NCBI RefSeq assembly: GCF_009649745.1 | Contig: NZ_WJNG01000004.1 | Location: 124,001-188,000 of the forward strand | Reading direction: 5' to 3' | From: Aquibacillus halophilus | Lineage (GTDB): Bacteria > Bacillota > Bacilli > Bacillales > Amphibacillaceae | DNA length: 64,000 nt | Part shown: piece by piece, positions 16,973-26,163 of the stretch | Numbering within the stretch: the stretch's first letter is position 1 | How the letters are laid out: each line of letters begins with the position of its first letter | Made by a program: the position numbers and the translations under genes | The notes under the pieces: generated by a model | What the model saw: only the letters and a program-made list of their open reading frames with translations | Told to the model about the DNA's origin: nothing | Databases searched by the model: none

Positions 16973-18571
16973 ATGAAAGAGAAATTTAATATATACAAAG
17001 AAAAAATAACGAATTTTTGGTCAACAAGGTCACGTTCACAGCAAAGACTGTACTTAGGATCTGTTCTTTTATTTCTATTCTTGATTATTGGTAGTAGCTT
17101 GTTTGCGTCGGCATCAAATATGGTTCCTTTGTATAACAATCTCTCGCTACAAGAAGTAGGCCAAATAAAAGGTGAACTTGATGCTAGAGGTATAAAATAC
17201 GAGCTTGGGAATGCTGGTACGACTATTAATGTTCCAGATGATCAGGTAGATACATTACTGGTCGATTTAGCAGCTCAAGGTATTCCGAACAGTGGAAGTA
17301 TTGATTATTCATTTTTCAGTGCTAACACTTCTTGGGGAATGACAGACAACGAATTTGATGTAATTCATCTGGATGCAATGCAAACAGAGCTCGGTAATTT
17401 AATGAAAAGCATCGATGGAATCGAAGAAGCAAAAGTGATGATTAATAAGCCTCAAGATCCTGTGTTCGTTAGTGACCAAACACAGGAAGCATCCGCCTCA
17501 ATAGTTATTAACACTAGACCAGGTTATCAGTTCCAAGAAAGTCAAATTAGTTCATTGTATCATTTGGTTTCAAAAACAGTACCTAACTTGCCTACTGACA
17601 ATATCGTCATTATGAACCAAAACTTTGAGTACTTTGATTTAAATAATTCAAATTCTTTTAGTGGGGACACTTATACATCCCAACAAAAAGTAAAACAGGA
17701 TATCGAAAGAGATATTCAACGTCGCGTTCAGCAAATGATAGGTATGATGGTCGGTACTGAAAAGGTTATTGCTTCCGTTACTGCCGATATTGATTTCACA
17801 CATGAGAATAGAATTGAGGAGTTAGTAGAATCACCGGATGAAGACACTCTAAATGGCTTACCTGTAAGTATTGAATCAATCAAAGAGTCTTATACCGGTA
17901 ATCCTCCTGTTACAGGAGAAGCAGGTACAGGAGAAGGGGATATACCCAATTATCCTGCAGGTGGAGTGGGTGATGATGGTGACTACGAACTGGTTAAAGA
18001 ATCAATAAATAATGAGTTCAATCGGATTCGTAAGGATATTGTTGAAAGTCCTTACAAAATACGTGATTTGGGCATTCAGGTAGCTGTAGATAATACAAAG
18101 GATTCGACAGAGGGACAGGAAATTGAATACCTGACACAACAGGAACAAAACACTGTTGAAGAAGGAATATCGTCAATACTAAGTTCCATCGTTTCTACTT
18201 CCATCGATAAGAGCTACGGACAGGTAATTCCTGAGGAGAAGGTCTCCATTGTCTTTCAAGAATTTAATGGCAAACCAAACGTACCTACTAATAATATACC
18301 AGTAATTCCATATTGGGTTTATGGTTTGGGAGCGTTACTATTCATCGTTATCTTAGCTTTGATATGGGTACTGAGGAAACGGAAAAATAGTGAAGAGGAA
18401 ATGGTTACTGAGAATGTAATTGAGAGACAGGTCACCGCTGCTCCTGTCCCAGACATTGAAGAGGATTATGATTCAGAATCTTCAATGAAAAGAAAACAAT
18501 TGGAAAAAATGGCTAAAGATAAACCAGAAGACTTCGCTAGACTATTAAGAAGTTGGATTGCAGAAGATTAG
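16973..18571 (+). CDS. fliF: Flagellar MS-ring protein FliF
   Basis: FliF forms the MS ring, the base on which the rod, export gate and C ring assemble. The 532-residue protein has two membrane segments (about residues 25-45 and 443-466). Between them is the periplasmic-type YscJ/FliF ring-building region (VPLYNNLSLQEVGQIKGELD, VMINKPQDPVF), with a Gly/Pro-rich loop near residues 310-335. The cytoplasmic tail ends LLRSWIAED, which fits the FliG-binding region. The ribosome binding site is GGAGG. Confidence 0.97.
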   Translation: MKEKFNIYKEKITNFWSTRSRSQQRLYLGSVLLFLFLIIGSSLFASASNMVPLYNNLSLQEVGQIKGELDARGIKYELGNAGTTINVPDDQVDTLLVDLAAQGIPNSGSIDYSFFSANTSWGMTDNEFDVIHLDAMQTELGNLMKSIDGIEEAKVMINKPQDPVFVSDQTQEASASIVINTRPGYQFQESQISSLYHLVSKTVPNLPTDNIVIMNQNFEYFDLNNSNSFSGDTYTSQQKVKQDIERDIQRRVQQMIGMMVGTEKVIASVTADIDFTHENRIEELVESPDEDTLNGLPVSIESIKESYTGNPPVTGEAGTGEGDIPNYPAGGVGDDGDYELVKESINNEFNRIRKDIVESPYKIRDLGIQVAVDNTKDSTEGQEIEYLTQQEQNTVEEGISSILSSIVSTSIDKSYGQVIPEEKVSIVFQEFNGKPNVPTNNIPVIPYWVYGLGALLFIVILALIWVLRKRKNSEEEMVTENVIERQVTAAPVPDIEEDYDSESSMKRKQLEKMAKDKPEDFARLLRSWIAED

Positions 18572-18584
18572 GGGGCAACCTTTT

Positions 18585-19598
18585 ATGGCTAGGCATAGAG
18601 AATCATTAACTGGAAAACAAAAGGCTGCAATTCTATTAATTTCTCTTGGACCTGATGTAGCAGCTCAAATATACAAGCATCTAACAGAAGAAGAAATTGA
18701 CAAATTAACATTAGAAATTTCTTCTGTTAAAAAAGTGAATTCTAATCAAAAAGAAAATATATTAGACCAGTTTCATCAAATCGCACTGGCGCAAGACTAT
18801 ATATCTCAGGGAGGTATTAATTACGCTAAGTCGATATTAGATAAGGCTTTAGGACAGCAAGAGGCCACGAAAATCATTAATCGTTTGACATCATCATTAC
18901 AAGTTAAACCGTTTGATTTTGCTAGAAAGGCAGAACCATCACAGATTTTAAATTTCATCCAAAATGAACACCCACAGACAATTGCTTTAGTACTTTCATA
19001 CTTGGATGCAGAACAAGCTAGTCAGATTTTATCTGAACTTCCACAGGAAATGCAGGCAGATATAGCAAAAAGAATTGCTTTGATGGACTCTACATCACCG
19101 GAAATCATATATGAAATCGAACAGGTATTGGAAAGAAAACTTTCAACTTCTGTTACGCAAGATTATACACAAACCGGTGGAATTCAAGCTGTGGTTGAAG
19201 TACTAAATGGGGTTGATCGCAGTACTGAGAGAACAATATTAGATGCATTAGAAATACAGGATCCTGAACTGGCTGAAGAGATTAAGAAGCGAATGTTTAT
19301 ATTTGAGGATATTGTTACTCTAGACAATAGAGCAATTCAACGAGTTATCCGTGAAGTAGAGAATGATGATCTAAGACTCTCACTCAAAGTTGCTAGTGAA
19401 GAAGTAAAAGAAATTGTCTTTAAAAATATGTCTTCTAGAATGGCAGAGACTTTTAAAGAGGAAATGGAATTTATGGGTCCAGTTAGATTAAGAGATGTGG
19501 AAGAGGCACAAACGAGAATTGTTTCTGTGATTAGAAGATTAGAGGAAGTGGGAGAAATTGTAATAGCTCGTGGTGGAGGGGATGATATCATTGTCTAG
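18585..19598 (+). CDS. fliG: Flagellar motor switch protein FliG
   Basis: FliG is the rotor protein of the C ring that contacts the stator. It has 337 residues. The N-terminal FliF-binding domain begins SLTGKQKAAILLISLGPD. The middle domain holds the EHPQ motif (NEHPQTIALVLSYL). The C-terminal torque domain has charged helices (IQRVIREVENDDLRLSLK). The ATG at 18585 follows AGGGGG. Its last 8 bases overlap the TTG start proposed for fliH. Confidence 0.97.
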   Translation: MARHRESLTGKQKAAILLISLGPDVAAQIYKHLTEEEIDKLTLEISSVKKVNSNQKENILDQFHQIALAQDYISQGGINYAKSILDKALGQQEATKIINRLTSSLQVKPFDFARKAEPSQILNFIQNEHPQTIALVLSYLDAEQASQILSELPQEMQADIAKRIALMDSTSPEIIYEIEQVLERKLSTSVTQDYTQTGGIQAVVEVLNGVDRSTERTILDALEIQDPELAEEIKKRMFIFEDIVTLDNRAIQRVIREVENDDLRLSLKVASEEVKEIVFKNMSSRMAETFKEEMEFMGPVRLRDVEEAQTRIVSVIRRLEEVGEIVIARGGGDDIIV

Positions 19599-20364
19599 TA
19601 GTGTAATAAAACTAAAACAATACTCTGAAAACAATAAAGTTATAGGCATTAAACCCATCCAAGTAAGTGCTAATACCTCAACAGAAACGGAAGAATTTGA
19701 TGAGCAGGAACAAATACAGATCCGATTACAAAATGCACATAGTCAATTGAAGAGAGTCGAACAGCAATCTAAAGAGATTTTAGAGTCCGCTCATAAACAA
19801 ATTGAACTAGATAGGAATCAATGGAAAGAGGAAAAAAATGATCTTATACACCAGGCAAAAGAACAGGGCTATAGTGATGGATTTGAACTTGGAAAGAAAG
19901 AAAGTCTAGAAGAATATAGTAAACTTATAGACCAAGCTCAAGCTATTATTAAAAAGGGACATTCTGACTATGATTCTATTATTGAAAAAAGCGAGGATAC
20001 GGTACTCGAACTAGCGTTAAATGTTGCCTCTAAGATTCTTCATTTCGAATTGGTAGAGACTGATCATTTTATAAACATAGTAAAACATGTAATTAAAGAA
20101 ACAAAAGGTCAATCGACAGTAAGCATATATTCACATCCGGAAGATTATATACTGATCGATAGTCATAAAGAAGAATTAATAAATAATACTAGTAGTCAAA
20201 CACTTTCCATCTATCCAGATGCTGATTTAGAAAGAGGTTCATGTATTATAGAAACTTCTTTCGGAAAGATAGATGCTAGTGTTGATAGTCAATTAATAGA
20301 GTTAAGTAATAAGTTGATAGGCTTTGCTCAGGAGGTAGGCCGTGAACATTCAAGGATACCTTGA
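19591..20364 (+). CDS. fliH: Flagellar assembly protein FliH
   Basis: FliH is the peripheral-stalk protein that regulates the export ATPase FliI. The product is about 257 residues: a long coiled-coil first half (residues about 35-125, including a glycine-spaced patch GYSDGFELGKKES) and a C-terminal domain like the V-ATPase E subunit. I favour the TTG at 19591 because GGAGGGG lies at the right distance. GTG and ATG codons just upstream overlap the ribosome binding site. Confidence 0.92.
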   Translation: MSSSVIKLKQYSENNKVIGIKPIQVSANTSTETEEFDEQEQIQIRLQNAHSQLKRVEQQSKEILESAHKQIELDRNQWKEEKNDLIHQAKEQGYSDGFELGKKESLEEYSKLIDQAQAIIKKGHSDYDSIIEKSEDTVLELALNVASKILHFELVETDHFINIVKHVIKETKGQSTVSIYSHPEDYILIDSHKEELINNTSSQTLSIYPDADLERGSCIIETSFGKIDASVDSQLIELSNKLIGFAQEVGREHSRIP

Positions 20365-21658
20365 TTTTATAGAACAAGCTGATACATACAAACGGTACGG
20401 AAAAGTTCATAAAGTAGTCGGATTGATGATTGAATCGATTGGACCCGAAACAAGTATTGGTGATGTTTGCTATATCCATAATTCCAAGAAGAGTAAAGTG
20501 TTTCTTGCTGAAGTGGTTGGATTTAACCAGGAGAAGGTACTATTGATGCCTTATTCGTCAATAAAAGATATTGGACCTGGTTGCTTGGTTGAAGGGACAA
20601 ATAATCCACTAAAAATAAAAGTAGGTAAAGGTCTAATTGGAAAAGTAATTGATTCTTTAGGTAACAATCTGGATAATAATCCTTTACCTAAGGGTTTAAT
20701 ACCTTATCCTACCGAACAAGATCCGCCTAATCCTTTAGAGCGACCAACAATTGATGAACCAATTAATGTGGGTATCCGGTCAATTGATACATTACTAACA
20801 GTTGGAAAAGGGCAAAGGATAGGACTTTTTGCTGGAAGTGGAGTAGGAAAAAGCACTTTGCTAGCAATGATTGCTAGAAACAGTAGTGCTGATGTTAATG
20901 TAATTGCTCTAATTGGTGAACGTGGAAGAGAAGTTAGAGAATTCATCGAAAAAGATTTAGGTGTTGAAGGATTAAAAAAATCAATTATAGTGGTTGCTAC
21001 TTCAGATCAGCCAGCATTGATGAGAATTAAAGGTGCATATACTGCAACGGCAATCAGTGAGTATTTTCGTGATCAAGGATTACAAGTAAATCTGCTTATG
21101 GACTCAGTTACCAGAGTTGCAATGGCACAACGAGAAATAGGACTTGCAATAGGTGAACCACCAACAACTAAAGGTTACACACCTTCAGTATTTGCAATTT
21201 TGCCAAGATTGCTCGAGCGTACAGGTTCAAATCAACATGGTACAATTACAGCGTTTTATACAGTATTAGTTGATGGTGATGATATGAATGAACCAATTGC
21301 TGATACAACAAGAGGAATACTTGATGGACATTTCGTTCTAGATAGAAAACTAGCAGAACAAGGCCAATTCCCTGCAATAAATGTTTTAAAATCTATTAGT
21401 AGAGTTATGCCTAACATTACATCAAAGGATGATCAAGGATTAGCTCAACGTGTAAGGTCTTTATTGGCAACCTATGAAGAAAACCAAGAATTAATTCAAA
21501 TAGGAGCTTATAAAAGAGGTACTAGTCCACAAATAGATGAGTCAATTAGATTTCATCCAAAGATTATAGATTTTTTAAAGCAGTCTACAGAGGAAATATC
21601 TTCAAGAGAAGAATCGCTAAGGATGATGTCTGACTTGGTAAACGGGAGTGTTAACTAA
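20342..21658 (+). CDS. fliI: Flagellum-specific export ATPase FliI
   Basis: FliI is the hexameric F1-beta-like ATPase of flagellar protein export. The P-loop is GLFAGSGVGKSTLL (near residue 160). The Walker B region is VNLLMDSVTRVAMAQRE, and the type III ATPase signature is GEPPTTKGYTPSVFAILPRLLER. It has 438 residues, the normal length. It starts with GTG after AGGAGG and overlaps fliH by 23 bp. Confidence 0.97.
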   Translation: MNIQGYLDFIEQADTYKRYGKVHKVVGLMIESIGPETSIGDVCYIHNSKKSKVFLAEVVGFNQEKVLLMPYSSIKDIGPGCLVEGTNNPLKIKVGKGLIGKVIDSLGNNLDNNPLPKGLIPYPTEQDPPNPLERPTIDEPINVGIRSIDTLLTVGKGQRIGLFAGSGVGKSTLLAMIARNSSADVNVIALIGERGREVREFIEKDLGVEGLKKSIIVVATSDQPALMRIKGAYTATAISEYFRDQGLQVNLLMDSVTRVAMAQREIGLAIGEPPTTKGYTPSVFAILPRLLERTGSNQHGTITAFYTVLVDGDDMNEPIADTTRGILDGHFVLDRKLAEQGQFPAINVLKSISRVMPNITSKDDQGLAQRVRSLLATYEENQELIQIGAYKRGTSPQIDESIRFHPKIIDFLKQSTEEISSREESLRMMSDLVNGSVN

Positions 21659-22104
21659 TGACCCAATCTGATTCATTTCAAAAGATATTAGTTGTTCGAG
21701 AAAAAGAGAAAAAACAGAGACAAAAGGAATACAATAAGGCCATCGATAGCTTTGAAGAGGTTGCAACACAGTTATATACTTTGCTAAAGAAAAAGGAAGA
21801 TGTGGAATCGAGTTACAAGCAGTTTCTTGAAAGTCCAGGTCCTATCACGACCTTATCCACTCACTATTCTTTTTTAGAAAGAATAAAGACAAAAATAACA
21901 CAATTAGAAGAAAAGGTTAAAAATGCTAGAAAGTACATGGAGAATGAACAAAGTAAATTAACTGAAGCACATATAGAAGTTAAAAAGTTTGAAAAATTGA
22001 TTGAACAAAAACATTTGAAACAATTACAAAAGGAAAAAAACGAAGAAACTAAACTGATGGATGAACTTTCAGTGATACAGTTTTCTTATAGTGAAGATAG
22101 GTGA
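21658..22104 (+). CDS. fliJ: Flagellar export protein FliJ
   Basis: FliJ is the coiled-coil stalk of the export ATPase and an escort for chaperones. The 148 residues are nearly all heptad-rich coiled coil, with many Lys, Glu and Gln. The start overlaps the fliI stop (TAATG), so the genes are translationally coupled. Identity rests on position, size and coiled-coil pattern, because the family is weakly conserved. Confidence 0.9.
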   Translation: MTQSDSFQKILVVREKEKKQRQKEYNKAIDSFEEVATQLYTLLKKKEDVESSYKQFLESPGPITTLSTHYSFLERIKTKITQLEEKVKNARKYMENEQSKLTEAHIEVKKFEKLIEQKHLKQLQKEKNEETKLMDELSVIQFSYSEDR

Positions 22105-22108
22105 GTGT

Positions 22109-22693
22109 ATGGCTAGCAATGATTTTAATGAAGAGAAAACTAAAGCTGGATTTCTACAATGGTCACTAGTATTAATCATACCATTAGTTTTTGCTATAAC
22201 TTTAGCATTAATCATCATGACCTTTGCAGGTATAGATATCATAGGAAAGACCGAAACAATTGCAAATAAAGTGCCACTTTTATCTGAAGTAATTACTACT
22301 GAAGATGAAAGAGCAGTAGAGGACGATCAAGCGGAATTACTGAATGAGATATCTACTAAGAATAATGAAATCGACAGGTTAACAGCTGACGTTCAGGACA
22401 AAGAAAATACCATTGAACAGTTAAATCAAGAAATAGCCGATTTAACTATCCAAATGGAAGAAGCAGTGACTACACAAGAAGCACAGAAGGAAAAAATGGA
22501 AAGTGTTGCCACTTCTTTTAGTAACATGGAACCTTCTGCTGCTGCTCCTATTATCACAAACTTAGAAGATGATCTTGCAGGTTCAATCTTGGAAAAACTA
22601 TCAAATGAAGTACGTGGACAAATTCTGGGTGAGATGGAACCAGAAGAAGCAGCACGATTAACCAACTACATTTTGCAACAGACTAGCAATTAA
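22109..22693 (+). CDS. ylxF: YlxF, MotE-like membrane-anchored coiled-coil protein
   Basis: The 194-residue protein has one N-terminal membrane segment (about residues 13-37), a coiled coil (about 70-125) and a C-terminal MgtE-N/MotE-like helical part (FSNMEPSAAAPIITNLED, LGEMEPEEAARLTNYI). MotE proteins help MotB stability and stator assembly in some bacteria. The exact role of YlxF is unsettled. I chose the ATG at 22109 after AGGTGAG, which overlaps the fliJ stop. Confidence 0.85.
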   Translation: MASNDFNEEKTKAGFLQWSLVLIIPLVFAITLALIIMTFAGIDIIGKTETIANKVPLLSEVITTEDERAVEDDQAELLNEISTKNNEIDRLTADVQDKENTIEQLNQEIADLTIQMEEAVTTQEAQKEKMESVATSFSNMEPSAAAPIITNLEDDLAGSILEKLSNEVRGQILGEMEPEEAARLTNYILQQTSN

Positions 22694-22722
22694 AAATAGA
22701 GTACTGAAAGGGGGTGATAATA

Positions 22723-24069
22723 ATGCAAAACGTCGGGATGTTGATGACTCATCCAGCACCAATGAAAACAAATAGCAACACCACTAACAAGGAATCTGGT
22801 ACAAAAATGAACTTCTTAGAGTTGTTGGGAAATTTAACTAACTCTAAAAACAATCAAGCTAGTACTCTGACTCTTCAACAATTAAATACTTTAGAAGATC
22901 CATTAACAGGTGAAAAGCAAAAAGTTGAAGAGTTTAACTTGGTTTCACTTCTACATTACTTACATCAAGGAGAAGTTGAACAAACAGAGCCCGGTTTATC
23001 TAGTGAAAACAATCAAGAAGGATACACCATAGGACTACCACAAATTCCAGAACTAAATTTACAATTAACTCAGAAAGTTGAAGGAAATCTTGATATTAAT
23101 CAAGAGAAATCAATACAACTGGTAAGCATAGTAGGTGAACAAGTTCTATCTGCTGAAGAAGAAAATAAATTTCTTCTGTTAGAAAAACTGTCTAATTTAT
23201 GGACTAAAGTAGAATCTATTTTAAATCAGTTGGCTAGTAACATTACAAAGAAAGATCAAGCTCAATTGTTAAAACTTCTTGAGCAGTGGACAAGTTTGGA
23301 GAAAAAGTTAGTGAAAATTGATGGGTCTAATACAAACTTAGAAAAAGTAATTCCAAAAGAAGGTAGTAAAGAACAAATGCTTTGGAGTCAATTACTACAA
23401 ACCTATCAAAAAAGAAATGGTCTACAAACAAATCATAGATATCAAACTAATTCAATGGTGACAGGTAATGATGTAGCAAAATGGATAAAGGACGCACTAG
23501 TGAAATTTTCAGGTGAATCCTCCACTATCTCATCTAAGGCTAGTCCAGCTGAATATCAGGTAAATCTAATGCAAATGTCCAAGGTAGAGCAATTTGTTAT
23601 TCATTTAAATCAAGGATCAAGTCCGGAATCTAATTCAGACGAATTAGTCGAAGAGTTTAAAAGGGCTATAAATTCGAGTAAGTTCTTAACCACAAATGAC
23701 GGCAAGCAGTTGCTACTGAAATTACGGCCTGCAAATCTTGGTGAAATGATGGTGAGATTCACACAAATTGATGGTGAAACTGTTGTGAAAATCACAGTTA
23801 CATCCCTAGCCACAAAAGAAATGCTAGAGGGCAATATGAGCCAATTAAGACACATGTTCTCTCCACATCAGGTTGTAGTAGAAAAACAAGATTCACAAAC
23901 GTTCCAGCAAGATCAATACCAATCAGAAAAGCAAAAAGAGAATTCTAAAGAAAACCAATCATCAAACAATCCAAAACCAGATAGTTCACAGTCCAACCAA
24001 GATGAACAGAAGGATAACTCTGATGCTGAAACAAGCTTTCATCAACTATTAATGAATGAGAAGGTGTAG
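22723..24069 (+). CDS. fliK: Flagellar hook-length control protein FliK
   Basis: FliK measures hook length and switches FlhB from rod/hook to filament export. The 448-residue protein is rich in Gln, Asn and Ser. The Flg_hook domain lies at about residues 326-390 (LLLKLRPANLGEMMVRF, then a helix with MLEGNMSQLRHMF). The C-terminal tail is disordered and charged. It has a strong AAGGGGGTG site, and I chose the ATG at 22723. YlqG at 3604-5424 has a second Flg_hook-like domain. Confidence 0.93.
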   Translation: MQNVGMLMTHPAPMKTNSNTTNKESGTKMNFLELLGNLTNSKNNQASTLTLQQLNTLEDPLTGEKQKVEEFNLVSLLHYLHQGEVEQTEPGLSSENNQEGYTIGLPQIPELNLQLTQKVEGNLDINQEKSIQLVSIVGEQVLSAEEENKFLLLEKLSNLWTKVESILNQLASNITKKDQAQLLKLLEQWTSLEKKLVKIDGSNTNLEKVIPKEGSKEQMLWSQLLQTYQKRNGLQTNHRYQTNSMVTGNDVAKWIKDALVKFSGESSTISSKASPAEYQVNLMQMSKVEQFVIHLNQGSSPESNSDELVEEFKRAINSSKFLTTNDGKQLLLKLRPANLGEMMVRFTQIDGETVVKITVTSLATKEMLEGNMSQLRHMFSPHQVVVEKQDSQTFQQDQYQSEKQKENSKENQSSNNPKPDSSQSNQDEQKDNSDAETSFHQLLMNEKV

Positions 24070-24077
24070 TGGTATCT

Positions 24078-24518
24078 ATGACCAAAATTGATCCGTCCTT
24101 ATATCTGAATCCTCAAACTAGAGGAACGACAAACTCTAATTTAGGAAAAGATGAATTTTTGAAAATATTAATGGCACAGTTACAAAACCAAGATCCATTA
24201 AATCCTATGCAAGATAAGGAATTCATATCACAAATGGCTACTTTTTCTTCACTCGAACAAATGATGAACATGTCAAATTCAATCGGTAATTTGGCAAACA
24301 ATCTTTCAGTGTCCCCGGTAGTTCAATATAGTAGCTTTATTGACAAAGAGGTTAGCTACTATCGATATGATACAGATACTGGAGCTAAATTAGACTTGAT
24401 TAGTAGTAAAGTGAAAGCAGTAAGTCAGTATCAAGGAACCGCGGTATTAGAGTTAGAGAATGGTGAGAAGATTAATGCAGATGAAATCGAAAAAGTTAGC
24501 AGTATTACAGAAGAATAA
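24078..24518 (+). CDS. flgD: Flagellar hook-capping protein FlgD
   Basis: FlgD forms the cap on which hook subunits assemble. The conserved N-terminal core is LGKDEFLKILMAQLQNQDPLNPMQDKEF..MATFSSLEQM (separate blocks, residues about 20-65). As in Bacillus the protein is short (about 146 residues) and lacks the full C-terminal Tudor/Fn3 part. The start is uncertain: ATG 24078 is 13 bases from AAGG, while GTG 24069 is 4 bases from it. Confidence 0.93.
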   Translation: MTKIDPSLYLNPQTRGTTNSNLGKDEFLKILMAQLQNQDPLNPMQDKEFISQMATFSSLEQMMNMSNSIGNLANNLSVSPVVQYSSFIDKEVSYYRYDTDTGAKLDLISSKVKAVSQYQGTAVLELENGEKINADEIEKVSSITEE

Positions 24519-24532
24519 AGGAAGGTGATGTA

Positions 24533-24904
24533 ATGGATCATCGAATTCAACAAATGCATCATCAAGCATTACTTCCAAAAATTAAAAAACCTAACATTAA
24601 CACCAAACAAACGATTTCCTTTAATGAAGTGCTTACCGAAGTTCAAGGATTAAAGGTGAGTAAGCATGCTAGTGATCGACTTGCACAAAGAAATATCACT
24701 ATAAATGATGCACTTTGGAAAAAAATATCTGAAAAAGTAGTAGAAGCAAACCAAAAAGGGATAACAGATTCGCTAGTAGTCACAAATGAAGCAGCATTAC
24801 TTGTAAGTGCAAAGAATAGCACCGTTGTGACAGCAATGAATCGTACAGAAGCCTCGAGTAGAATATTTACAAATATTAACGGAACGATCTTAATTGATGA
24901 ATAG
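24533..24904 (+). CDS. ylzI: Flagellar operon protein YlzI (TIGR02530 type)
   Basis: This small 123-residue protein occurs between flgD and flgE in Firmicute flagellar operons. The conserved core LKVSKHASDRLAQRNITIND is followed by a beta-rich half (DSLVVTNEAALLVSAKN). It has no membrane segment. The function is not established to my knowledge. The ribosome binding site is AAGGTGATG. A hairpin region follows it before flgE. Confidence 0.85.
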   Translation: MDHRIQQMHHQALLPKIKKPNINTKQTISFNEVLTEVQGLKVSKHASDRLAQRNITINDALWKKISEKVVEANQKGITDSLVVTNEAALLVSAKNSTVVTAMNRTEASSRIFTNINGTILIDE

Positions 24905-24915
24905 GCTGGACCCAA

Positions 24916-24956
24916 ATGGGAGGCCACTAAGCTGCTGATTGATTGACGCAGCCCAT
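24916..24956 (+). promoter_or_regulatory. Hairpin just upstream of flgE
   Basis: ATGG pairs with CCAT outside and GCTGC (24931-24935) with GCAGC (24948-24952) inside, with a 10-base one-sided loop. It lies between ylzI and the flgE ribosome binding site. There is no T tract, so it is not a terminator. A processing or translation-control element is possible. Confidence 0.35.
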
Positions 24957-24987
24957 TCTAATAAAAAATGGAAGGAATGTTAGCCTC

Positions 24988-25902
24988 ATGTTACGTTCAA
25001 TGTATGCAGGAATTTCAGGTATGAAAGCATTTCAAACGAAGTTAGATGTTGTAGGTAATAATATTGCCAATGTCAATACTTCTGGCTTTAAAAAAGGAAG
25101 AATCACATTCCAAGATATGATGAGTCAAACGCTATCAGGCGCAGAAGGACCTGTTCAAGGAGCAGGTGGAAATGTTATTCGCGGTGGAATCAATCCATCT
25201 CAAGTAGGACTTGGTACTCAAATTGGTTCGATTGACAATATCCATACACAAGGAAACAGACAAACGACAAATAGAACACTTGATTTAGCATTAGAAGGCG
25301 ATGGAATGTTTGTTTTAGGTCAGGAGTTGCAGCTTAACGGGACAGAAGTAGACATGGAGACGACACCATTAACTTTTTCTCGATCAGGTAACTTCTATTT
25401 AGACAATGAGGGTTATATCGTAAATGCTAACGGGCAATACCTTCTTGGTGAGGCGGATGTAGATGCAGATGGTGGATTGGATGGTGTTCTAGGCAGAATC
25501 CAAATTCCGGAAAATGCTGAGAGCTTTAGTATCCAAGGTAACGGAACTGTAACTTATGTCAATGCTGCTGGAAACACGATGGATGCCGGACAAGTATTAT
25601 TAGCCAAGTTTTCGAATCCAGGTGGCTTACAAAAAATCGGATCGAATATGTTCCAGATGACCAACAATGCTGGTGTATTTACCGACGGTGTTGATGGTGT
25701 TTTTAATGACATGGCTGACCTAGTAACACCAGAACAAGAAGGTTCGGCATCGATTGTCTCAGGTGCGCTTGAAATGTCCAATGTTGATTTAGCTGAAGAG
25801 TTCACAGAAATGATCACAGCTCAACGTGGGTTTCAAGCGAATACTAGAATTATAACTACATCTGATGAGATTCTTCAAGAACTAGTAAACTTAAAACGAT
25901 AA
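24988..25902 (+). CDS. flgE: Flagellar hook protein FlgE (once called FlgG in Bacillus)
   Basis: This is the hook subunit. The N-terminal rod/hook helix LRSMYAGISGMKAFQTKLD is followed by VGNNIANVNTSGFKKGR, the central beta domain and the C-terminal motif EEFTEMITAQRGFQANTRII. The ATG at 24988 follows GGAAGGA. It has 304 residues, about 40 more than B. subtilis FlgE (264); the extra residues are mainly in the central surface domain. swrD (flbD) follows after 45 bp. Confidence 0.95.
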   Translation: MLRSMYAGISGMKAFQTKLDVVGNNIANVNTSGFKKGRITFQDMMSQTLSGAEGPVQGAGGNVIRGGINPSQVGLGTQIGSIDNIHTQGNRQTTNRTLDLALEGDGMFVLGQELQLNGTEVDMETTPLTFSRSGNFYLDNEGYIVNANGQYLLGEADVDADGGLDGVLGRIQIPENAESFSIQGNGTVTYVNAAGNTMDAGQVLLAKFSNPGGLQKIGSNMFQMTNNAGVFTDGVDGVFNDMADLVTPEQEGSASIVSGALEMSNVDLAEEFTEMITAQRGFQANTRIITTSDEILQELVNLKR

Positions 25903-25907
25903 TATAA

Positions 25908-25947
25908 GGGAGGTGGGGGGCTGGGTCCTACCAAGCCCCCTCCATTT
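25908..25947 (+). promoter_or_regulatory. Shine-Dalgarno plus hairpin upstream of swrD (flbD)
   Basis: An excellent site, GGGAGGTG (25908-25915), lies 34 bases from the ATG, far too distant in linear RNA. Between them G16-T22 pairs with A34-C40 (25916-25922 with 25934-25940: GGGGGCT with AGCCCCC), seven pairs. Folded, about 9 bases remain between GGAGG and the ATG. An alternative fold pairs GGAGG (25909-25913) with CCTCC (25939-25943) and would hide the site. Confidence 0.6.
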
Positions 25948-26163
25948 ATGATACAAGTTACAAGATTAAATGGGGATACCTTTACATTAAATGCACTCTA
26001 TATCGAACAAATACAATCATTCCCTGATACCACTATCTCATTAATTAACAGTAAAAAGTTAGTTGTAAAAGAATCTGAATCTGAAGTAATCCAATTAATC
26101 AACCAATTCTATCAGCATATTGGATTGCAAGGATGTCTAAAAGAAATAGGTGATAATCAATGA
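25948..26163 (+). CDS. swrD: FlbD/SwrD, small flagellar-operon protein
   Basis: This 71-residue protein has the FlbD pattern: [23 protein letters not shown], then a beta-rich half with [16 protein letters not shown] and a helix. In B. subtilis SwrD increases flagellar power and is needed for swarming. There is no ribosome binding site next to the ATG; the good one lies 34 bases upstream behind a hairpin. The stop overlaps the fliL start (ATGA). Confidence 0.9.
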   Translation: MIQVTRLNGDTFTLNALYIEQIQSFPDTTISLINSKKLVVKESESEVIQLINQFYQHIGLQGCLKEIGDNQ

